Source: Lucifuga dentata (Eukaryota; Chordata; Actinopteri; Ophidiiformes; Bythitidae). Taken from it: a DNA stretch of 64,000 nucleotides. The stretch covers positions 39,038-103,037 of the forward strand of contig VXCM01005143.1 of the NCBI GenBank assembly GCA_014773175.1, read 5' to 3'. Position 1 is the stretch's first letter; the number at the start of each line of letters is the position of its first letter. Under the pieces are notes generated by a model. It was not told where the DNA came from, searched no databases, and saw only the letters and a list, made by a program, of their open reading frames with translations. Positions 46,393 to 57,790 of the stretch are shown here, piece after piece. A program made the translations under genes and the position numbers.

Positions 46393-47520
46393 TTAACCCC
46401 TTCTACCCTGAGCTGTTTTTTTTGGAATTTACGTCTAAAAAAGGTGTGCACAAATTTAATTAGTAATAACTCCACAACCATAAGGACAACATGGATAGGT
46501 GACACTTGAGAGAATTTAGATGTAGAGTAAGATCTCCATCACTATCACCAGAACAGACTGAGAGCTGAATAAATACAACAGAAAAATTAAAATTTTACTT
46601 CCGTTTTCTCAAAATTCTACATTAGAGATGAATATCACTCTTATAACAATGATTTAGTAGCTGTTGGTGCTACTGGATTTATTTTAAAACTTCTGAGCTG
46701 CAGCTCCACCAAGTTTGATGTAACAGCAGTGAAGCACAAACATTTTTCATACATTTTACTCGTAGTTGTACCAGACGGCCTAGAGGGCGCCAGTGAGCCA
46801 AATGGCGTTTCTACATCAGGTACAAGTAATGTGTCTGTGAAATACTGCTTTTCACCACATTTAACTTTTACCTCCAAAATGAGTTTTTTTATTGCACAAC
46901 ATAACATATAAGAATCAACATATCAGGCTTATAGAAACTGACACGTGTAAAACTATTTTCTAACACACAAAAACGTCTAAACAGAAAAAACCCCACAAAA
47001 CTATTTACAAGTATTCACTAAGAACAGCCAAAATATTTCCTGAGAACACTAAAGTCAGGCTTCTGCCGTCTTCAAACGTCCGATCCACTCCGACACTCCG
47101 ACTGTCAGCTGCGTTTCTCTCTCACAGCGTTAACGTCATGCAGCTACATGCGCTACGGAAAGAATGTACGCCCAAGACTTACACGTTACGCNCAGCGTTA
47201 ACGTCATGCAGCTACATGCGCTACGGAAAGAATGTACGCCCAAGACTTACACGTTACGCATTACACATGCCTCTAACTCAATGACTACTGGCTCTCTGGG
47301 TCATGTGACTCGTTTGGAACTTCACGTGACCGTAAAACTCACGTAGTCAGCTGTCGCGTTAGTTGGTTGACCAATATGCCGTCTGTGAATGGTATTTCAT
47401 GAAAACATCATTAAAATCCCGGTACCGGGACCNGTTGACCAATATGCCGTCTGTGAATGGTATTTCATGAAAACATCATTAAAATCCCGGTACCGGGACC
47501 GCTCAGGTACAAGGGGTTAA
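46393..47520. mobile_element. piggyBac-like non-autonomous element with TTAA ends
   Basis: TTAACCCCTTCTACCCTGAGC at the left is inverted at the right as GCTCAGGTACAAGGGGTTAA. The TTAA tetranucleotide at both ends followed by CCC is the pattern of piggyBac elements (TTAA target duplication). The interior (about 1.1 kb as assembled) includes CCCGGTACCGGGACC near the right end. Two single-N joins, at 47192 and 47433, each duplicate 67 bp, so the true length is probably nearer 1.0 kb. A minus-strand frame at 46641-46907 in it shows no transposase motif. Confidence 0.7.
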
Positions 47521-47853
47521 CCGTACGTGGATTCAAATCTGATCCTTTTGGTTTTAAAATTTGTAATGAAGAGGAAGGATCAGGAAAAAATTACCAGACA
47601 TGATCAAATAATAAAATACATGTTTGGATCTGAATCTCGATCATCATATCATGTCTTCTAATCCACTGGAGGTTGGTTTTGTGGATCGAGGTCTTTTTTC
47701 AGGAATTTGAAGGAGGACCATGCAGGCCAGCAAGGCGCTGATATTCCCATAAGAAGGTCTTAAAAGGCCAAATGTTCAAGTTCTTCACAACTTCATACAA
47801 CATTTAAGAAACTCTTTCATAAGAACAAATGAATGTTGCCTCGTTTTTGTCTA

Positions 47854-48258
47854 TAGTGGGGTCCAAAAGTCTGAGACCACATGTAAAATCTATGATGTTT
47901 TCCATGGAAATGTGGAAATAATCAGAAAGTCTGACATGACAAGAAGCTCTTTGGAACATTGCCACATCATGCTGGATAACATGGCTCATCAGGTTTTTAC
48001 AGACGTGTGGAGTCCATGATGCTGTTATTAAAGCTAAAGGGGGGCGTACCAAATACTAACATATTCTGATATTCATGGACATTTTTCAAAGATTCAACTT
48101 TTCACTCAAATTGTTAAGATCATATTTGTAATGAAAAATCATGTATTGCTCTATAGTGCTCTATAAATAAATTTTACTTATTTACTTACTTATTAACTTA
48201 AAACAGAATGCACAATAGAAGCATTTTCACAGCGGTCTCAGACTTTTGGACCCCACTG
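47854..48258. mobile_element. Tc1-like element remnant with TA flanks
   Basis: AGTGGGGTCCAAAAGTCTGAGACCAC at the left is inverted at the right as GGTCTCAGACTTTTGGACCCCACTG, the TIR of a common fish Tc1 family. TA dinucleotides flank both ends (47852-47853, 48259-48260), the Tc1/mariner target duplication. About 400 bp remain, including a decayed transposase 3' end (GTTATTAAAGCTAAAGGGGGGCGTACCAAATAC corresponds to VIKAKGGRTKY, with frameshifts). Confidence 0.8.
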
Positions 48259-48575
48259 TATGTTTTTTTTTTTTTTTTTTTNTTTTTTTTTTTTTTTTTT
48301 AATTTTTGGCCAACTTTGAAGAACAGAAGTTATTTTTCTGATTATGATATTAGAGGAATGTGATCATAATGACCCACAAATAAATTCTCAACTTGCTGAA
48401 AACACTGTTAACACTGTTTATATGTCTTAGTATATATATATACATATATATATATTTTAGCCATAATCCTTTTAACCATCTCTACATCCTATTATAATAA
48501 GTTGAATTTGCACTTAAAGTTATACAAAATGAAACCATCTGAACTGAATGGATGTATACACAGCTTTCAAAGGTT

Positions 48576-48678
48576 TTATATATACATATATACGTATATA
48601 TATACGTATATATATATACATATATGTATATATATATATATATACATATATGTATACATATATATATACATATATGGC
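48576..48678. repeat. Self-complementary (TATATACGTA)/(CATATATG) tract
   Basis: About 100 bp of TATATATACGTA, ACATATATGTATA and CATATATATATACATATATGG; almost every segment is its own reverse complement. Confidence 0.88.
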
Positions 48679-49369
48679 TTCACACATCACATTGCTGATT
48701 GGTCGGATGCAGCGTTCCACAGGTGGCCATTCTGAAATATTCCTGTTTAGCTCGTTTTTGAACACAGAGAAACACAAAGATTTCGTTACGTTTAAAAAAA
48801 AAAATCAGCGATAACGACCATCAGAGCGGCTCTGACAGACAGCAGCAAACGCTCCTATGAGCTCTTCTGGCATGTTGACTCTGGTGTCGTCAGCATGACC
48901 TGAGCTCCGTTTCTGTTGGCGATATTCTACAGTGTGACACCAGATGGTAAGTTGTGTGTTTGTGTTGTGGACTTGCTCTAATTTCCATAATCTTCCTGCT
49001 CGCTTTATAGTTCCTACTCAGGATATTTCTGGATTAAGTGGCTCCTAATTGAATTCTGAACTCTGGTCTGAAAGCACCACATGACTTATCTGATATCCGC
49101 GTGTTCTAGAAAACAGTAGCTGTACTTTTCAAATGTTTTTTTTTTTCCCAGCGACACTGAATATTTCTTCTCTGTTTCNTAGCTGTACTTTTCAAATGTT
49201 TTTTTTTTTCCCAGCGACACTGAATATTTCTTCTCTGTTTCTGTTGCCAAACTCCTGTCCTGTCCCTCCTCTGCTCCCCTCCTCTGCTCCATCCTCCACT
49301 CTTTCCTCCTTTCTCTTCCCTCTGTCATTTTTTTTCTCCCACAGGCCTCGGGACAAGCCACGCCATGAC

Positions 49370-49475
49370 AGGCACTCTAAACCCCCTGCATTAATGGAAG
49401 GAAATGGCATTCGATCCCTGTTTGATCTCCTAATCATTTCTGCTGAAATGATAATTAGTGCCCTTCCAATCCTCC
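49370..49475. promoter_or_regulatory. Conserved-noncoding-like block
   Basis: CTGCATTAATGGAAGGAAATGG and CTCCTAATCATTTCTGC, GAAATGATAATTAGTGCCC; paired TAAT cores in inverted arrangement. Confidence 0.25.
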
Positions 49476-49653
49476 CACAGAGGAGGGAAAAGGGGTGGAT
49501 CGAGGGGGGGGGGTAAATACATAAATAGAAAAAAGAAAAGAAAAATCCTCTGGCTTTTTAGAGCCCCAAATGACATCTCTGTCACCAACTGGGGCATATT
49601 CATGACCAACAAGTGCTTTCCTCCGTTGTAAATTTCCCATCCTTTACCCAGAC

Positions 49654-49656
<3 letters not shown>

Positions 49657-49691
<35 letters not shown>
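49657..49691. repeat. (CA)n microsatellite
   Basis: About 17 CA units followed by GAGACACAG. Confidence 0.94.
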
Positions 49692-49693
<2 letters not shown>

Positions 49694-50783
49694 ACACAGT
49701 GCCTGGCGACTGCTGTCTGTGATTCTTTTCAGCTGACATAATCCTGATTGATTCGTTCAGCAGATAAAAACTGGGTCCACTTCTGCCCTTTTACTAAGGG
49801 GGGCTGGAACATAATACGGCCTTTTATTCAGCAACAATGTAACATAATGGCGTTGGAATGTGCAGGAAAAAAAGGCCACATCTTAAACGCTTGTGACACA
49901 CTGTGCTTTGAAAAAGCTTGCAGCCTAATGTAAAAGAGAGAGAGGGAGAAAAAAAAATCATTAAGCTGCCAGATTACCCATGTGCCCTGGTGCTAACAAG
50001 GTCAAATGAAGGCTGTTGTTTTGCAGCCTTGTTTTCTTTCTTTTTTTTTCATCTCTTCTTTATGCGCCTTTCCCAACTTTGTTTGTCTGCTATTGTGCGT
50101 CTCGACGTTGCCTTCATGTTCACACAACGAAGTCAAGGATTTGAGCTCTCGGGTTTCCAAACCAGCGCCAGAATCTATGTATTTGTAAAAAGGAAGGTTT
50201 TGTTTGTGGGGCAGGAAGAGGTGAGGTCATCTCATCTCTCATCTCATCATCGTGCTTTTCTGAAAACTTGTGCTTACATGGACGAACATCCTTCCCTCGC
50301 TCCCTCAGATAGCAATAAAGGCTAAAGGCCGCGGAGTTTGTGATAATATCCTCGCAGCACTGAAAACAAGACTCTTCCAGCAGGACTTTTAGGTTTGCAA
50401 ATGCCTTCCTAAGAACCAGAAATCTGTCAGTGACCAGGACGTCATGCACATAGTTTCTTTTTCATACCATGTAATCAATAGCCACAACTCAAAACATGCT
50501 TTCAAGCAGTATCTGCTAAATTAGATCACTTACAAATACAATACATTAAAGCATGTAGGTAATATTGATTATTTTAGTGGACATAAAAATCCCAAAGATC
50601 TTATGTAGCCGTCGTTAAAAACATCCCTCTATAAACTTGTGTCGTAAGTTCTCACTTCTACTTTTATCCTCAGGAAAATCATCTTTATATCTGCCTTTAT
50701 AAAGTCAACTTCAGTTTTAAAAAATATATGAGATTCAACCTGGTTTCTTATTCGCCAGCTTCCTCTTCAAATGTTCTGGTCTA

Positions 50784-51532
50784 CAGGCAGTCCCTGGGTT
50801 ACGAACGAGTTCGTAAGTCGGATTTGTTCGTAAGTCAGAACAGTTACGTAAGGTGTGTATCTAGCGTATGTATTTTACTTAGGTGTGTAGCTAGCGTATA
50901 TATTTTACTTAGGTGCGTAGCTAGCATATATATTTTACTTAGGTGCATATCTAGCGTATATATTTTACTTAGGTGCGTAGCTAGCATATATATTTTACTT
51001 AGATGCATAGCTAGCATATATATTTTACTTAGGTGCGTATCTAGTGTATATATTTTACTTAGATGCATAGCTAGCATATATATTTTACTTAGGTGTGTAG
51101 CTAGCATATATATTTTACTTAGGTGCGTATCTAGCACATTTATTTTACTTAGGTGCGTAGCTAGCATATATATTTTACTTAGGTGTGTATCTAGTGTATA
51201 TATTTTACCTTTCTATGCATAAGAAACNCTAGCATATATATTTTACTTAGGTGTGTATCTAGTGTATATATTTTACCTTTCTATGCATAAGAAACATTAA
51301 AGAAACACAGATATCTTAAAACATCATAAACATAATAATACAGTATGTAATAATAATGATAAAAATGTACTAACTTTATGCCGCTGATGAAGCGCGATGT
51401 TTTGACGTGCGTCGTAAAGTAGTGTGCCATTCATTATTATGAATTATTGTATGTAACTCAAATTTTTAATTTAATAGGTTTTATGGCGATTGGTTCGTAA
51501 ATACGGGTTATTCGTAAGTCGGGGACTGCCTG
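50784..51532. mobile_element. Pogo/Tigger-like MITE carrying an internal minisatellite
   Basis: CAGGCAGTCCCTGGGTTACGAACG and its inverted counterpart CGTAAGTCGGGGACTGCCTG bracket 749 bp, flanked by TA (50782-50783, 51533-51534). The right interior (GCCGCTGATGAAGCGCGATGTTTTGACG, TTATGGCGATTGGTTCG) corresponds, inverted, to the 26.4-kb copy. The left interior is a 30-bp tandem array. Confidence 0.78.
50851..51210. repeat. 30-bp minisatellite, 12 units, inside a MITE
   Basis: Twelve consecutive 30-bp units of the form AGGTGCGTAGCTAGCATATA-TATTTTACTT run from 50851 to 51210; variation is confined to a few positions (TGTGT/GCGT, TAGC/TATC, GCATA/GCGTA/GTGTA). After the N at 51228 the last 67 bp are repeated, which is an assembly artefact and not extra units. 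Because the period is a multiple of three, both strands stay open (164 codons +, 107 codons -) with a 10-residue protein repeat; this is not a gene. Confidence 0.9.
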
Positions 51533-51534
51533 TA

Positions 51535-52239
51535 AGGTAAAAGTGGAATAACGCCTGTAGAGGCGCTGTTCAGTCATTTTCAACACGACTCCTGTACAGA
51601 AAATTGAACTACATACATGACATGAAGCAGAATGAATAAATTAAACAAAAACTTTTCATTTTGAACAAAATCTTCTTCAAAATTCTTAATTAAGTATCTG
51701 TATTTAAATGTTCTCATTTCATGTAGGATTAGAGTGAGAAGTGATTTGTCTTTTCTATTTACAAAAGCATTCATTCAAAAAACACAAAATGAGCTTTTTT
51801 TTTTTTTAGTTTGTGAAAAGAGGAAATTTTTACCTGACAGTGATTATACACCTAATTATTAATAAATTAAGTAACCCTGTATAATCCAGTATTTTCTAAT
51901 GGAAAAACAATGCAAAAAAGAAAAAAAAAAAAAAAGCTTTATCTAGCTAATGGTCATCTTAGGTTTGGTTATCATGTCATAAAGGTTTTGATTCAACTTT
52001 CTATAACTATTTTTGATGCAGTAGCTAGTGGTGATATCATCGTGAAATGTCTAACGTTTTGTGTCTCATAACAGTCCAACATAACACATTTAAGTTGCAT
52101 TTAATTATAAAGCAACCTGCGTCGTGAGGTTCTTGAACGTGCCTCATCTTAACACGCAAACACACTTCGTTGCACCTCTCTGCTGAGGCCTGCCTTTAAA
52201 AACCAGCAGCAACAAGCTACCAATCAGCGGCGAGGAGAC
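51535..52239. other. No gene seen
   Basis: A+T-rich unique sequence, with short poly-T and poly-A runs. Confidence 0.55.
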
Positions 52240-52400
52240 GGCTTTCTTGTGAGTAACTTGTATTAATTGTAGGTGCTAATCTGTAAGCCTCGGCCCTCCC
52301 TGGAGCATCGAGTGTTATTCGCACTAGCACGGCGGTGGCGCCATATCTGGTTACTAATTCAATGTGGCAAGAAGCCAGCTGGGAAATGGGAAGGAAGGAA
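52240..52400. promoter_or_regulatory. Conserved-noncoding-like block
   Basis: TTGTATTAATTGTAGGTGC, GGTGGCGCCATATCTGG (E-box-like CATATCTG) and TACTAATTCAATGTGGC; G+C-richer than its surroundings and repeat-free. Confidence 0.28.
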
Positions 52401-52913
52401 GAAAGAGTGACGAGGCAACTGTGGCTGTTGATCGGCCAATGAGACGTGTCTCCAAACCCATCCATTTGTCTGTCATTTCAGAAAGAGAGAGAGAAGACAG
52501 AGAGAGAGAGGGCATGATGACAAAGTATGGAGGATGTATGTAGATCAGGGGAGGAGGAGGATGAAATGAAGAAGAGAAACAGCAGCAAATAGGGCAATAT
52601 TATATAGGGCAATATTCTTATATAGGGCAACTGTAAGACTAGTCGGCGTGTTGCCCTGCTAAGCGTATAGCTCTCATTCATAAAGACAGGAAGGAAATAC
52701 AGAATATCAGACTGATTAATCTCAACTCATCCTCCAATAATCAGGCCTTTACATTGTTTTTAGCGCTAACACATCCCAAAGTTTCCCAGCCATCGATCAA
52801 GAGATTAACCCTGACTTCAACCTGCAACCTTCCGCTCAGCCTGAAGGAATTTCTGTGTTTTGATCCTCAGACTTCATGATTTTAGCTCTGATTTTCTACT
52901 CGCCAAGCATCTA

Positions 52914-52915
52914 CA

Positions 52916-52953
<38 letters not shown>
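52914..52953. repeat. Long poly-A tract
   Basis: Close to 38 consecutive A without an N, the longest homopolymer assembled cleanly here. Confidence 0.9.
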
Positions 52954-52956
<3 letters not shown>

Positions 52957-53309
52957 GATATGCTATATTGTGACATGCAAACTGAGACACATATAGCAGA
53001 CTAATCAAACTAAGCGCCAGGTTTAACGTGCCGATACGGGCGAATAGCGTCATGCCAACATGTTCTCTGACTCATAATATAGCTGCTGGCATCTTTCAGT
53101 GTTTGCCTTTTAAGCGGTGTTATGACGCTATTTCTTTATTTACATGTCGGATAAACGATTCATAAAACACATTCACGCAAAAATTATGTTTCATTGCCTC
53201 GTATGTGTTACTGATCAATAAATTTGATAGATAAGCCCACTTTGATCTGATCTCGCACATATTCTATTGACACTGCGCCTCTTCCTCAAGCCTCAACGCA
53301 ACAACCAAT

Positions 53310-53465
53310 TATATTTACTCTCGTTACTGTAACAAAGTCATTTTTTTCTGTACTTGTACTTTTTTGAGTAACTTTAAAAAAAAGTAGTTTTATTTTTACT
53401 TAAGTAATTTTAATTAGAAGTATCGTACTTCGGTAAAAACAGATACAAACACCCACTCCCCCCTT
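53310..53465. repeat. Decayed hAT-type end related to the 18.2-kb element
   Basis: TTACTGTAACAAAGTCATTTTT, CTGTACTTGTACTTTTTTGAGTAAC and TTTTACTTAAGTAATTT resemble the sub-terminal 'TACTTGAGTA / TTACTTAAGTAA' blocks of the hAT element at 18.2 kb. No TIR or target duplication is recognisable. Confidence 0.4.
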
Positions 53466-53526
53466 GCACCGGGACTCCCGGTAGTGTTTGAACGCTGCTG
53501 CACCTTTCTTGCCTCTCATTTCTTAA

Positions 53527-53800
53527 AATGCGGAGCTCTAAAGCTGAGAATTTAGGCTTCCTTTGCCGATTCAACGTGTTCATTTTTCTTTGATATTACA
53601 GGAAACTGTATAAAGCAGCTTGTTAACACAGCAACTTTCACTGGCTTTTACCTGAGATCCTTACGACAGCACACCTGCAATGGGACACTGGTGTGCTAAT
53701 TAATGTAAGAGAAGCTTTATGAATGAGCTTTAGTTATCACAATGCTTATTTAGCCTGATGCTCTGTTGTTACCATGTATTTTTGTTTTTGTTTTTTTTTA
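53527..53800. repeat. Unclassified dispersed repeat pair, copy 2
   Basis: GAGAATTTAGGCTTCCTTTGCCGATT, CACTGGCTTTTACCTGAG, AGAAGCTTTATGAATGAGCTTTA and GATGCTCTGTTGTTACC match the 14.1-kb copy. Confidence 0.55.
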
Positions 53801-54877
53801 AATGGACCTAATGTGAAAAGTGTTGTGACCTGCAGTGATGAGCGGTGAGATCAGCCAATCAGAGCTTAAGACATAACGCTCACAAAAAAACATCAACAAG
53901 CATGGCTAAGAAAAAAAAAAGGTCCGTCAGGTTATTTTGTCATTACTTTTTCCCTCCTTGTGAATGTATATTAAATATGAATGACTAATGACAAATAAAT
54001 GAACTTGACTTGAAAGATCTTGTGATATGTAATCCCGTCACCGATTAATCACAGAGTTTTCAAACCACAACGCCTTCTAGCTTCCCAATTACACGACAGG
54101 AAGTGGTGTATCGTGAGCAGCGCAGCAATCTGATGACTTTGAAAGTGTATGTAAACTTCATGATCTGAACGTCGCTTCATACGGTTCGCTCGTTACAAAT
54201 TCCCCAACATACTGGTGCTTTTACCGGCCGTCAAACGTTCTTACTGGGCGAACTCTTATTGAGGCCCTGGGGCCAGGCAGTCAAAAAGGGACAAAAAGAT
54301 GGAGACAAGGACAAGACAGAGAAAATAAAAAGCATATTGAGACAGGCAGATAGACAGCTCTCCACAGAGACAGATTAACAAGACAGACAGGCGAGCAGAC
54401 AGAGAGACAGACAGGAGAGTAATGACAACCCGGCCCCAGCTATCACAGCTATCATTTATAATCACACAGAACCTGTCGCTGCTGCTCAGCGGTCCCAGGG
54501 TNATGGGGGGGCACACCGGAGTTCTCCTGAGCTTCCAAATGTTACAGATAAATAAATGACAGCAGTTTAGGATGTGAGGATGCAGGAGAGGCTCTGGAGG
54601 GCTGAGAGGAGTCAAAGGGAAGGAAGAGGAGGAAGAGGAGGAGATACGAACTCTGAGAACAAATGAAACACGAGCATCAATTTAATATAACAAAGTATTG
54701 ATGCTTCACTGTACATTCAAACTCCTACGTAGAAACGGACCCCTTTTAACAGCCTGGATCATAAAAAAGTATCTATGCAATTTAATGAGACCACGTTACA
54801 AGATTTCTGGGTAGTGAAATTGAAATAGTCTCTTAATTTCCTTTTACTGTTATTTAGAGCCACCAGCATACAAAATA

Positions 54878-55140
54878 CTAAAGGACCATAACGGTGATTT
54901 GATTGCATGTTTGAGCCGAATACAACTTTAAAACATCTGTATTTCACCTGCCAACGCTTGTACGGTTGTAGAAGGCCTGGCTGTATTAACTTCTTGTTAA
55001 AATCAGTCTTCTCCTGGGACTATATTCGCTGGCAGAGACTTAAAAATCTCCCATTGATCTTTCAGATCATTTTAATTCAGTTACTGACCTTTTTTGTTGA
55101 GCTGACAGCAGCAATATTTAAAGGATTTAACTAATATTTC
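54878..55140 (-). mobile_element. Diverged, truncated relative of the AGGACCATACC family
   Basis: CTAAAGGACCATAACGGTG, GCATGTTTGAGCCGAATA, CGGTTGTAGAAGGCCTGG, CTCCTGGGACTATATTCGCTGG and TTTTTTGTTGAGCTGACAG follow the family order; the right end is lost. Confidence 0.5.
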
Positions 55141-55547
55141 CTGGCATAAAGCCCTGCGTGATTCTAGCTCCAAAATAGTTTCTTCAGCAATATTTGCCAT
55201 CCACAATGTGGCGGTTTGTCTTGCCTCATTGTTTCCATGTGTGTTTTATAGATTTATTATATGTTTTGTGTTTTTTTTATGTTATCTGAATGGCTGCTGT
55301 AGAACAAGATTCTCTACATGGGATAATAAAGTGAAGTGAGTATTATTCATCCTTATTGTAATATATATATTTATATGTAATTTATTTTGCCATCAGCAAT
55401 GCTCCATATGTAATATTAATACAGTCATTTTTTTTTTGTCAAAATATTAAGATGTTGATATTTCAATACAGCTTGAGGGTTTTCTCCTTTTTCTCTTTTA
55501 TATCTGTTCTTTTTTTTTGATAACACCTCATACACGTTTTTCCATGC

Positions 55548-55591
<44 letters not shown>

Positions 55592-55902
55592 ATGTGGAGC
55601 ACCTGGCTTCTTTTTTACATGGTTTCATAGGCTTTCAGCGGTCTCTGATGATTCAACAGTTGCTGCTACAAACATCTGCTGCTTGCTCTTAGCAGATCTC
55701 AATTAAGACTCTCACAGCCTGGCCGCCATTCCTTATTTATGCTTTTTTTTTTTTTTTTTTTNTTTTTTTTTTTTTTTTTTCCTCCCCACATGTGCCAGAT
55801 GAGGCGAAGAGGCCAAAAAGTTTGACAAATCCCACTCAAAGACGATACTGTGAGGAGAAATGAAGGATAGAAAGTTGAAAGCCGAGAGATTGTTAAAACA
55901 GA

Positions 55903-55945
<43 letters not shown>

Positions 55946-57130
55946 NCCCCCCCCTCCCTTCAGAGCGAGCCAGGCTATGAGAATTAGCATTTGTCTCTTT
56001 CCTCTGTCTCGTTTTTTTGAAAAGACACCCAAAAGAAAGAGAAGAAGAAGGAGTGTTGATATGATTATGTAAATGTAAACAGGATTTCCTGCTGACTGGA
56101 AGCCGTTTCTCTCTCTCTCTCTGACCCATTCTCCTTGCAAATCTTCCATTTAAGACGAATTCCCCTGGGGAGGCCGCTCCGCCGTTACTTAACAGGATAA
56201 TTATGATATACGAAACCTTTCCAAGATCAGTCCCCCCTTCCTCTTCCTCCTCCTCTTTTGCCTTCTCCCTGGATCTCTCTCATTTTTACTGTCTTTTCAT
56301 GTATCTTGCCCTCTTGTCATTCCCTCTCAGGCCGTTTCTGCCTGCGTCTCAATGCTTTTTGTTCTGTCTTTGTCCTGGACAGTAACGCTGACGTTTCTCG
56401 TGTGAATTACCATAACACCATGGACCCAGGCTCGACCAATACAGGTTTTTAATGATACCATTAATTTTGGTTTGAAGCAGCCAAATTTGACCATTATCAT
56501 GCCAAGAAGTTATTCAGTGTTCCCACCAGAATTTAATTCTGTCACTGTGGAAATACATACTTGCTTGAACTAACTAATGAAATTCCTTTAGGGTTAGCAG
56601 CTCTTTGAAACGGAGCGACCCGTCACGTTTACAGTATACAGCAGGGGTGCCTGAGATGCTTTGTTATGTTAAAATGAAGAATTAATTAACAAAAGAACAT
56701 TAAGGAACAATTGCAAGGAAAATAGAAAGTCATTACAGATTTGTCAGGGTGTTTTTAAATAGCTGCATCCAGAAATTAAGTTCCTCTAATATTATTAGAG
56801 CTACATACAGGTATTAACTTTTTATTTTACAGTAGGTAAGCATGAATTTTATACCCTATGAGGTCATGTAATATAAATGCTTCTTACTAATATCTGAAAT
56901 ACCTCATACATTGTATTTTTAAGTAGTAATCTGTCAAAAATTCATATTTTCTTTTACCTCCCTCAGCTTCCCTTACTATGCACAGCAAGAAAAAAAAATT
57001 TGCATAAGAAAAAAAATAAAGTTGTCCCATGTGTGTATTCCAAAAAAATTTATTCTAAATCCAGTGTTCATTTAAAGAATTTGCATGACATTTTTAAGAT
57101 TGTAATTTATTTGATATTATTTTAATTTAT
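55141..57130. other. No gene seen; homopolymer joins
   Basis: (GA)n at 55.55 kb, a poly-T join at 55762, and a poly-T/poly-C join at 55946 that gives false Lys-rich or Phe-rich frames. Confidence 0.55.
55550..55588. repeat. (GA)n microsatellite
   Basis: About 18 GA units ending GGGAATG. Confidence 0.94.
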
Positions 57131-57190
57131 TTTATATCTGTCAGAATACACAGGATCCTATTTATTTTATTTCATTTCATTTTATTTTAT
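57131..57190. repeat. TCTGTCAGAATACA direct repeat, left copy
   Basis: ATATCTGTCAGAATACACAGGATCCTATTTATTTTATTTCA precedes the RTE fragment and recurs after it at 57788. A third partial copy is at 57858. Confidence 0.75.
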
Positions 57191-57193
57191 TGA

Positions 57194-57790
57194 CACACGC
57201 AGAGCAATGGAGAGTGTGGAAAAGAGGTGAAGAAACGTGTGCAAGCAGGTTGGAATGGGTGGAGAAAAGTGTCAGGTGTGATGTGTGACAAAAGAGTCTC
57301 GGCAAGAATGAAAGGAAAGGTGTACAAAACGGTGGTGAGACCAGCGATGTTGTATGGCTTAGAGACAGTGGCACTGAGGAAAAGACAGGAGGCAGAGCTA
57401 GAGGTAGCAGAGACTAAAATGCTGAGGTTCTCTTTGGGAGTGACGAGGATGGATAGGATCAGGAACGAGTACATCAGAGGGACAGCGCATGTTAGATGTT
57501 TTGGAGATAAAGTCAGAGAGGCCAGACTGAGATGGTTTGGACATGTACAGAGGAGGGATAGTGAACATATCGGTAGAAGGATGCTGAGGTTGGAACTGCC
57601 AGGCAGGAGGCCTAGAGGAAGACCAAAGAGGAGATTTATGGATGTAGTGAAAGAGGACATGAAGTTAGTTGGTGTGAGAGAAGAGGAGGCAGAGGATAGG
57701 GTTAGATGGAGGCAGATGATTCGCTGTGGTGACCCCTGAAGGGAAAGCCGAAAGGAAAAGAAGAAGACGACGCACACACACATACAGTAT
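57194..57790 (+). mobile_element. RTE-type LINE, 3' end with reverse-transcriptase C-terminus
   Basis: An open frame enters at about 57200 (QSNGECGKEVKKRVQAGWNG), runs through VYKTVVRPAMLYGLE and ends RRFMDVVKEDMKLVG...RQMIRCGDP with a stop at 57737-57739. This is the well-known C-terminal part of fish RTE-clade polyproteins, downstream of the reverse-transcriptase catalytic core, which is absent here. The element is therefore 5'-truncated, as most LINE insertions are. The short 3' tail (GAAGGGAAAGCCGAAAGG, then AAGAAGAAG and a CA run) matches the microsatellite-type tail of this group. The frame is intact over 170 codons, suggesting a fairly young insertion, but it lacks endonuclease and catalytic RT and cannot move by itself. 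It lies between two copies of a TCTGTCAGAATACA-type repeat. Confidence 0.9.

Noticed and set aside
46641..46907. 88-codon minus-strand frame as transposase or host exon
   Set aside because: It lies inside the TTAA-flanked element but shows no DDD/DDE or zinc-ribbon motif.
50728..51222. Open frames of 164 codons (+) and 107 codons (-) with a 10-residue repeat
   Set aside because: They are by-products of the 30-bp minisatellite inside a MITE, whose period is a multiple of three.
55733..56149. 138-codon minus frame rich in Lys
   Set aside because: It is produced by poly-T/poly-A tracts and two Ns at 55762 and 55946.
57187..57783. 198-codon frame on the minus strand
   Set aside because: It is antisense to the RTE reverse-transcriptase C-terminus, which carries the real protein signature.
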